Assembly (NCBI RefSeq): GCF_023566055.1
Contig: NZ_JALIQP010000001.1
Span: forward strand, 62,001 to 126,000
Direction of reading: 5' to 3'
DNA length: 64,000 nt
Source: Halosolutus amylolyticus
Lineage (GTDB): Archaea > Halobacteriota > Halobacteria > Halobacteriales > Natrialbaceae
Of the stretch, positions 59,277 to 64,000 are shown in pieces. The notes below the pieces were generated by a model. That model saw only the letters and a list, made by a program, of their open reading frames with translations, made no database searches and was not told the DNA's origin. Each line of letters begins with the position of its first letter. Position 1 is the stretch's first letter. The translations under genes and the position numbers were made by a program.

Positions 59277-60521
59277 ATGACGGATCTCGACCTCCGCTCG
59301 TTTGCGACCCGCTACCGGGCGCTGGTCGACAGCTCGCCGCCGACCTCCCGACGGGAGACGCGTGCCTGGCTCGTCGATCCCCTCCTCGAAACGCTCGGCT
59401 GGGACGTCCACGCCGACTCGTGTCTGGCCGGCCGAGTCGTGGACGGGACCCGCTTCGAATACGTCTGTACGATCGATGCGATTCCAGCCCTGTTCGTCGC
59501 CGTCGAACCCTTCGCCGAGTCGCTGGAACGGGACCGCGCATCGGCGATTTGCCAGACGATGGCCTGGACGGGCATCGATCGAACCATCTACACGAACGGA
59601 CGGCGGCTGGTACTGCTCGCTGGATCGAGCGACGTCGACCAGTTTAGCTGTCGACTCGCCGCGATCGATGACTACGAATCCTCGCTGACCCACTTCACGA
59701 TCGACCGACTCGGCCGCCGTCTGGAGCGTCACTCGCGCGACCACGTCGCCCGACGGCTGGCCCTCGACCGATCGTCACTGGTCGATTCGATCGTCGACGA
59801 CCTCGTGGCCGTCAGCGGGTCCACCTACGAGAACGAGTTCGAATCCGCGACCGATCGCTTCATAGAGCGGCTCGTGGCGTCGTTCGCGTCCGAGACCACC
59901 GCGCTTCCCGCAGCCGACGGCTCGGACATCGACGCGGGCGTCTCCATCCAGTTTACCGATCCCGTGGCCGGACGGGACGACCCGCCCCAGTCCGGTGACG
60001 TCCCCGCGGACGAGTCGACAGGGACGACCCAGGCGGACGCGGCGGCCGCCGACGATCGGGCCGGGAGCGACGACGCCGACGACCGTGCCGGCACCCGGGC
60101 GGGCGAGGCCGGTGGCGACACCGACGGCAGTACCGACGATGACAGCGATGGCGACGACAACGGCGGAACCGATGGCGACGACGAGTACGTCGTCCGCTTT
60201 TTCAACGATCGTGGCTCGATCGGCGCGATCGGCCACTCGACGCCGGAACGGGCGCTCGTCTACGCCGCCGAGTACTGTTTCGATCGCGGCCTCTCCGGGG
60301 TCGACCTCCCCTGGGGCCCGGACGAGGGCGAAACCGTTCTCAACGATCGGCCGGTTCACTCCGACGGCACGCCGATGACCGCCGCTGCGCAACTCTCGAA
60401 CGGGCTCTATCTCAACACGGGCGGGAGCGTCGACGACCGCGCCGCCCGCGTCTCGGCGCTGGCCTCCCGATCGGGGCTCCGGGCGATGCTGACGGGCGAC
60501 TGGGAGTACGACGAGGATTGA
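59277..60521 (+). CDS. Degenerate restriction-endonuclease-like protein
   Basis: A 414-residue protein. Residues about 25-130 resemble the N-terminal nuclease domain of type I restriction R subunits: ETRAWLVDPLLETLGWDVHA, then FEYVCTIDAIPALFVAVEPF and ICQTMAWTGIDRTIYTNGRR. The PD-(D/E)xK site appears damaged, since the expected E-x-K reads VEPF with no lysine. A Ser/Asp/Gly-rich acidic linker (about 225-305) and a new C-terminal domain (305-414, VVRFFNDRGSIGAIG and YLNTGGSV) follow. No restriction or modification genes are near. It may be a domesticated DNA- or nucleotide-binding protein. Place beside a transducer and a pilus operon gives no clear role. Confidence 0.6.
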   Translation: MTDLDLRSFATRYRALVDSSPPTSRRETRAWLVDPLLETLGWDVHADSCLAGRVVDGTRFEYVCTIDAIPALFVAVEPFAESLERDRASAICQTMAWTGIDRTIYTNGRRLVLLAGSSDVDQFSCRLAAIDDYESSLTHFTIDRLGRRLERHSRDHVARRLALDRSSLVDSIVDDLVAVSGSTYENEFESATDRFIERLVASFASETTALPAADGSDIDAGVSIQFTDPVAGRDDPPQSGDVPADESTGTTQADAAAADDRAGSDDADDRAGTRAGEAGGDTDGSTDDDSDGDDNGGTDGDDEYVVRFFNDRGSIGAIGHSTPERALVYAAEYCFDRGLSGVDLPWGPDEGETVLNDRPVHSDGTPMTAAAQLSNGLYLNTGGSVDDRAARVSALASRSGLRAMLTGDWEYDED

Positions 60522-60574
60522 GCGGTCGCGATTGCAGGAACACGTTCGAACGGAGGGTCGTCTCGGCGTCCAGA

Positions 60575-61324
60575 TCAGTAGTCAATCTCGGCCGTGACGA
60601 TCTGGATTTCGACGTTTTCTACGTCTTCACACTTGAATGTGCCATCCTCGGGATCAGAGCCTGGATTCCAGCCGGCGCGCTTGAGTGCATGATTCCACCC
60701 CGTCTGGTAGTGCGGACTGTCGACTGTGATCGTAACATCGTCGTCTGACGTAATGCGCTCCGGTGAACCGGTTTCTGCGATCGTCAGTCCGACACCGTCA
60801 GTACTCTGGAGCGATCGCTCGCCGTCGTGGTCGAGCGTGACGATCGAGATGACGACGACCTCGTCACCACAGCGTATCCGCGGTTGTTTTGCGACCATAC
60901 TCCCGTCACCACTGGCGCGAAACACGCCACCACCTTCGTAGGCGACGCTATCGGAGTCGGACTCGTACGTGAGCGAGCCCAGGTCGAACTCTCTGGTCGT
61001 GCCGTCGGTCTCGATGTCGATCGAGGTGTTCTCACCACCCGTACTGATCGTCCCGCCGCGGAGCGTCAGTTCGCCGTACCGTCGCTCGACGCCGTCGTAC
61101 CGCAGGACGTCGTTGAAGTTGTCCGCGAGGGAGATCATCCCGCGTTCCGCGTTGGTGATCTGTTCGTTCTCCTGATAGCTCTCCATCGCCTGGAAGCCGG
61201 TGGTGTACAATACGGCCACCGAACTGAGGACCATCGCGAACACCAGGATGAACGCGATCACCTCCGTGACGCCCCGCTCTCGCTTCGAGTCCGTTCGTCC
61301 GATCGGTGTGCCTGGTGCGTTCAT
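60575..61324 (-). CDS. Pilin-like protein, last gene of the pilus operon
   Basis: A 249-residue protein with a type IV pilin-like N-terminus: a basic lead ending RGVTEVIAFILVFAMVL, giving a class III signal site followed by a hydrophobic helix (about 20-45). The remaining 200 residues are a beta-rich extracellular domain with a two-cysteine pair (IRCGDE, FKCEDV). I believe it matches the haloarchaeal family catalogued as DUF7289, from memory only. It overlaps the preceding gene by four bases. Confidence 0.75.
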   Translation of the reverse strand: MNAPGTPIGRTDSKRERGVTEVIAFILVFAMVLSSVAVLYTTGFQAMESYQENEQITNAERGMISLADNFNDVLRYDGVERRYGELTLRGGTISTGGENTSIDIETDGTTREFDLGSLTYESDSDSVAYEGGGVFRASGDGSMVAKQPRIRCGDEVVVISIVTLDHDGERSLQSTDGVGLTIAETGSPERITSDDDVTITVDSPHYQTGWNHALKRAGWNPGSDPEDGTFKCEDVENVEIQIVTAEIDY

Positions 61325-61851
61325 GTGTTCCCACTCTCGATCGTGATTTTATCGTTAGATCCTCCGGACGGATCGGGTTCGTAACGAATCTCGATCAGTC
61401 CACCGGAGGCCGAACTCTCGTGATCGACGTCGACGTCGACCTTCAGTGGTACGTACACCTCTACGTCGGCGCTGGAGGCGGTCAGCCGCAGACAGTCCGT
61501 TTCGTCAGTAAGCAGGGGTGCCTCGCCACAGACGCCCGACCCCGCGGTGAGTAACTCGACCCTGTAGCTCGACCCCGCCACGGTACGCGGATGCTCCGTG
61601 GTGAGCGTGACGTTCTCGTCGCTCTCGTTCGCGATCGCGTCGACGTTCGCGATCTCGCCCGCCAGCCGTTCCCCGATCGCCTCGAGCGATCGATCGGCGC
61701 TGCGATCGGTCTCGGTGTCGAGCATCGCGGCCGAACTCGTCACCAGCAGGGCGATCAGGATCGTCGTGATCCCGATCGTCAGGACGTGCGTGACGGCGAT
61801 CGACATGCCGCGATCGGTGCCGGACTGGTCGGTGATCATGGGTTGGAACAT
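61321..61851 (-). CDS. Pilin-like protein with an early membrane helix
   Basis: A 176-residue protein. Its N-terminus, RGMSIAVTHVLTIGITTILIALLV, in shortened form RGMSIAVTHVLTIGITTILI, is a pilin-type hydrophobic helix after a basic site. The rest is a beta-rich extracellular domain with two cysteines (GVCGEAP and DCLRL) that could form a disulfide. Probably DUF7266 by recollection. Starts at 61851 or at an ATG 12 bases later are both possible. The operon position supports it as a minor pilin. Confidence 0.72.
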   Translation of the reverse strand: MFQPMITDQSGTDRGMSIAVTHVLTIGITTILIALLVTSSAAMLDTETDRSADRSLEAIGERLAGEIANVDAIANESDENVTLTTEHPRTVAGSSYRVELLTAGSGVCGEAPLLTDETDCLRLTASSADVEVYVPLKVDVDVDHESSASGGLIEIRYEPDPSGGSNDKITIESGNT

Positions 61852-61858
61852 TGGCGTA

Positions 61859-62344
61859 TTAGTCCGATTCCGGACAGTCGTCCGGTTCGATTGTCAGGGT
61901 TTTCGAGTAGCTGACGTCGTTCGAGGTGTGAGTGATGGTTGCGTTGACTGCGGTCACGTTTTCGCTAGCGGCGTCGTATTCGATCGAGACACTGTCCGGG
62001 TCGACAACCGTTACTGCAGGCTTCGAGTTAGCAGTCGAATCCCGGTACAGGTCGGCGAAGTCTTCAACGCTGTCGTTCACTGCTGTCCCCAGGTTACTTG
62101 TGTCATTGTGGTTGCTGTTTGCGTCCTCGATTAGACAGCCGAGCCCCTGTTGGACCTCCGCGTCGGTCGTCGCAGCATCGCTCGCAGTCTGACTCGTCGC
62201 ACTCGAGGACAGCGTCTCGGTGAAGAGGACGCCGTTGAACACGACGACGACGCCGAGAACGATGAACGCGAGCGTGATTGCGCCGATGAGGATGAGCTGT
62301 CCGCGGTCCTGAACGGTGTCGCTATCCCGACTGTTAGTTACCAT
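61859..62344 (-). CDS. Pilin-like protein, 161 residues
   Basis: N-terminus DRGQLILIGAITLAFIVLGV is a pilin-type signal and helix, with the RGQ entry site, followed by an extracellular domain of about 120 residues rich in Ser, Thr and Asn. Two cysteines (GLGCLIED and DDCPESD) may pair. It resembles the haloarchaeal family I know as DUF7261. It overlaps the upstream gene (its start lies inside that gene's end) by seven bases, so it is cotranslated. Confidence 0.75.
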   Translation of the reverse strand: MVTNSRDSDTVQDRGQLILIGAITLAFIVLGVVVVFNGVLFTETLSSSATSQTASDAATTDAEVQQGLGCLIEDANSNHNDTSNLGTAVNDSVEDFADLYRDSTANSKPAVTVVDPDSVSIEYDAASENVTAVNATITHTSNDVSYSKTLTIEPDDCPESD

Positions 62345-62970
62345 ATTATCACCCGTACCTCGACGAGATTGTAGATCCCACTGTCGCTGGTGTCTACCGG
62401 TGGGATCGGATACCCGTCGTCGTGAGCGTCTTCGAGGAACGATTCGTTACCTTCCATTACGGTCTGATTCTCGTACAGCGTCACGACGTGACTCGCCGTG
62501 AACGCGTCCGACGGCGGCGAGCCCTGGTAGACCAGGTGCGTACTGTCGAATCCGTCGCCGTCTTCGTTCTCGTAGACGAGTTCGACGTTGTAACTCCAGC
62601 CGTCGTTCGTGTACCGATCCTGCAGGATCGCCCCGAGTCGCGACTGGTTCGCGAACTCGTCGGGCCCGTAGGTCTGTTCGTCCTGCTCGGGACTGCTGGC
62701 CTCGGTCGCATTGTGGAACTGGCCATTATCGCCCTGGGACGAATTCCAGTTGCGGACCGTCTCCGAGAGATTCCCGTCCTGAGTGGCGACGGCGAGTGCG
62801 TCCTGTGACTCCTGCTGGAGCTGTGCCTGCACGGTCCGATCGGCCAGCCCACCGGTGGTCGGCGTGATGACGACCGCCTGCAGGGCAAAGAGGACCGCCA
62901 GCAGGAGGATCATCGCGCCGATGAACCCCTCGAGCGTGTACGCCTGGGCGCGGTCCGTCTGTCCTCTCAT
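62338..62970 (-). CDS. Pilin-like protein, 210 residues
   Basis: It begins MRGQTDRAQAYTLEGFIGAM and continues with a hydrophobic helix to about residue 33, again a type IV pilin-like N-terminus. Note the Glu near +5 after the putative cleavage site (TLEGF), as in classic type IV pilins. The extracellular domain contains NxS/T sequons, possible glycosylation sites. Probably DUF7288 by recollection. It lies four bases downstream of the next pilin-like gene. Confidence 0.75.
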   Translation of the reverse strand: MRGQTDRAQAYTLEGFIGAMILLLAVLFALQAVVITPTTGGLADRTVQAQLQQESQDALAVATQDGNLSETVRNWNSSQGDNGQFHNATEASSPEQDEQTYGPDEFANQSRLGAILQDRYTNDGWSYNVELVYENEDGDGFDSTHLVYQGSPPSDAFTASHVVTLYENQTVMEGNESFLEDAHDDGYPIPPVDTSDSGIYNLVEVRVIIW

Positions 62971-62974
62971 GCTA

Positions 62975-63508
62975 TCACCACACCCTCACGACGAGTCGGC
63001 AGGCCGGATCGCAGTCCAGACCGTCGTCGACCGTTACGATTCGGGCGGAACTGGCCGCACTCTGGTCGTCGTACGTGTGACCGCCACTCCACTCGTCGTC
63101 GACCGGTTCGTCACCGAGCGATTCGATCGTGATATTTACCCGATCGAAAACATCGTCGTCATCGCTCGCACGGAGTCCGAGCACCGCAGTCAGATTCTCG
63201 GGTACGTCTGCGAACCGCTCCTGGTACAGGCTTCCGTTGAGTTCGTTCGGTGTCGACGAATCGGTCGTATTCTCGACGATCCGATCGGCGATCCGATCGG
63301 CCTGGGCGGTCTCGGCCCCGCCGACCGACGAGTCGTACGGCGTCACCAGCGACGGCACGTAGGAGAAGACGAACGCGACCGCGAGGATGAAGACGCCGAT
63401 CCCGACGGCGAAGTCCTGCGTCGTCTGTCCGCGGTCCGACAGCGATATCGAGACCGTCCGCGGTCGACTGCGTCGCGTCCGGGATCCGGGGCTGTTTCTG
63501 CTGGTCAT
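62975..63508 (-). CDS. Pilin-like protein, 177 residues
   Basis: A basic N-terminal stretch (about 25 residues) leads to DRGQTTQDFAVGIGVFILAV, a pilin-type site and helix. The extracellular domain carries an NxT sequon and ends with two cysteines (LDCDPACRLVVRVW). Probably DUF7287 by recollection. It begins one base after the stop of the membrane-protein gene upstream, so the operon is tight. The start is the ATG giving MTSRNSPG; the basic lead is unusual but shared by many pilins. Confidence 0.75.
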   Translation of the reverse strand: MTSRNSPGSRTRRSRPRTVSISLSDRGQTTQDFAVGIGVFILAVAFVFSYVPSLVTPYDSSVGGAETAQADRIADRIVENTTDSSTPNELNGSLYQERFADVPENLTAVLGLRASDDDDVFDRVNITIESLGDEPVDDEWSGGHTYDDQSAASSARIVTVDDGLDCDPACRLVVRVW

Positions 63509-63509
63509 G

Positions 63510-64000
63510 TTAGGCCACGAGCGTCCAGCCGACGAGTGCGATCGTCGAGAGGATAATCACGTACTTGAGCCCGCTCAACAGGTCCGCGTCCCGGATGTAG
63601 CCGCTGATGAACCCGGAGATGATCGCCTGGAGCGTGACGGCGTGGAAGAACAACATCGACAGCATGTCGACGTCGATGTTCTCGCTGAGGTTGGCGTCCG
63701 CGAGTCCACCGCCGGCACCCCCTGCGTCGACGTCCGCACTGCCGCCTTCGAGCCCGGCCATCGTATCGATGAACTGCGTCTTGAGGATCGTGATGACCGC
63801 GAGCACCGTCATGAACGTCATGATGATGATCACGACCTGCATCCGCGTTCGGGACTTGCGTTCCCGCTCGATGTCGTCGTGGTTCTCGCTGGCGCGGGCG
63901 GCCGTCCGGAGCACGTCCGAGATCTGGTTGGACGCCTCCTGTGCCTCCGTGATCAGCCGCGTCGTTCTGGCCAGTCGCGGGATGTGGTACTTGTTGTTGA
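63510..64000 (-). CDS. Type II secretion/pilus membrane protein F (TadC/PilC-like), partial
   Basis: The 3' end of a gene cut by the window edge; the visible 163 residues hold a helical cytoplasmic segment (TRLITEAQEASNQISDVLRT), a membrane helix (VVIIIMTFMTVLAVITILKT), a variable Gly/Asp loop and two more hydrophobic helices ending SGLKYVIILSTIALVGWTLV. This matches the C-terminal end of archaeal PilC/TadC-type platform proteins that work with a PilB/TadA ATPase to build pili. The start and ATPase gene must lie beyond the window. Confidence 0.85.
   Translation of the reverse strand, partial: NNKYHIPRLARTTRLITEAQEASNQISDVLRTAARASENHDDIERERKSRTRMQVVIIIMTFMTVLAVITILKTQFIDTMAGLEGGSADVDAGGAGGGLADANLSENIDVDMLSMLFFHAVTLQAIISGFISGYIRDADLLSGLKYVIILSTIALVGWTLVA

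Overview
The window reads as chromosome (or a large stable replicon) of a haloarchaeon, class Halobacteria, perhaps a Natrialbales-type organism. Supporting signs are the high GC content, very acidic proteins with Asp/Glu-rich linkers, archaeal transcription factor E, the archaeal tRNA methyltransferase Trm56, an archaeal CheC/CheD chemotaxis set, a bacterio-opsin-activator-type regulator, and many genes whose TATA-like box lies about 27 nt before the start codon (leaderless transcripts). I see no rRNA, tRNA, CRISPR array or insertion sequence.

Layout. 0.2-2.1 kb: a uracil/xanthine-type permease and a 43-residue zinc-ribbon protein. 2.1-21.1 kb: a large cobalamin (corrin-ring) locus. A fused ChlI/ChlD-type chelatase subunit diverges from cobN-cbiC-cbiE. 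A second transcript carries cbiA, led by a 25-codon micro-ORF. The third runs cbiT-cbiL-cbiF-(39-codon micro-ORF)-cbiG-cbiH1-cbiH2-ferredoxin-(LAGLIDADG-fold protein)-cbiX-DUF3209-beta-propeller. All three promoter regions carry the 14-bp palindrome TTGNNNTANNNCAA. 21.2-24.6 kb: four acidic, low-complexity proteins with amphipathic or glycine-zipper segments and no known function. 24.7-26.3 kb: a DUF2299-like protein and two universal stress proteins. 26.4-35.7 kb: an acetate module with two acetyl-CoA synthetases flanking an integrase-PAS-GAF-HTH regulator, then a two-subunit sodium/solute symporter and another stress protein. 36-46.3 kb: housekeeping and transport, including a cupin, Trm56, TrkA, TrkH, an APC permease fused to stress-protein domains, TFE, DUF2110 and a lipoprotein. 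46.4-59.1 kb: chemotaxis (two CheW, CheY, CheB, a giant CheA, two CheC, CheD, CheR, one transducer). 59.3-60.5 kb: a decayed restriction-endonuclease-like protein. 60.6-64.0 kb: an antisense-strand type IV pilus-like operon with five pilin-like proteins, cut by the window end inside a TadC/PilC-like membrane protein.

How the genes work together. The cob locus supplies most steps from sirohydrochlorin to cobyrinate diamide. It has both an early cobalt chelatase (CbiX) and late-insertion subunits (CobN plus the ChlID fusion), but no recognisable CbiD (C1 methylation) or CbiJ (C6 reduction). Unexplained genes inside the operon are natural candidates for those or accessory roles. The acetate module couples uptake to activation. 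The che genes form an almost fully overlapping operon feeding the archaellum motor, which is not in this window.

The observations I rate highest are the shared cob palindrome, the LAGLIDADG-fold protein in the cob operon, the acidic glycine-zipper cluster, the micro-ORFs whose stops overlap the next gene's start, and the huge repeat-bearing linker in CheA. All family names come from motif recognition by eye; no database search was run.
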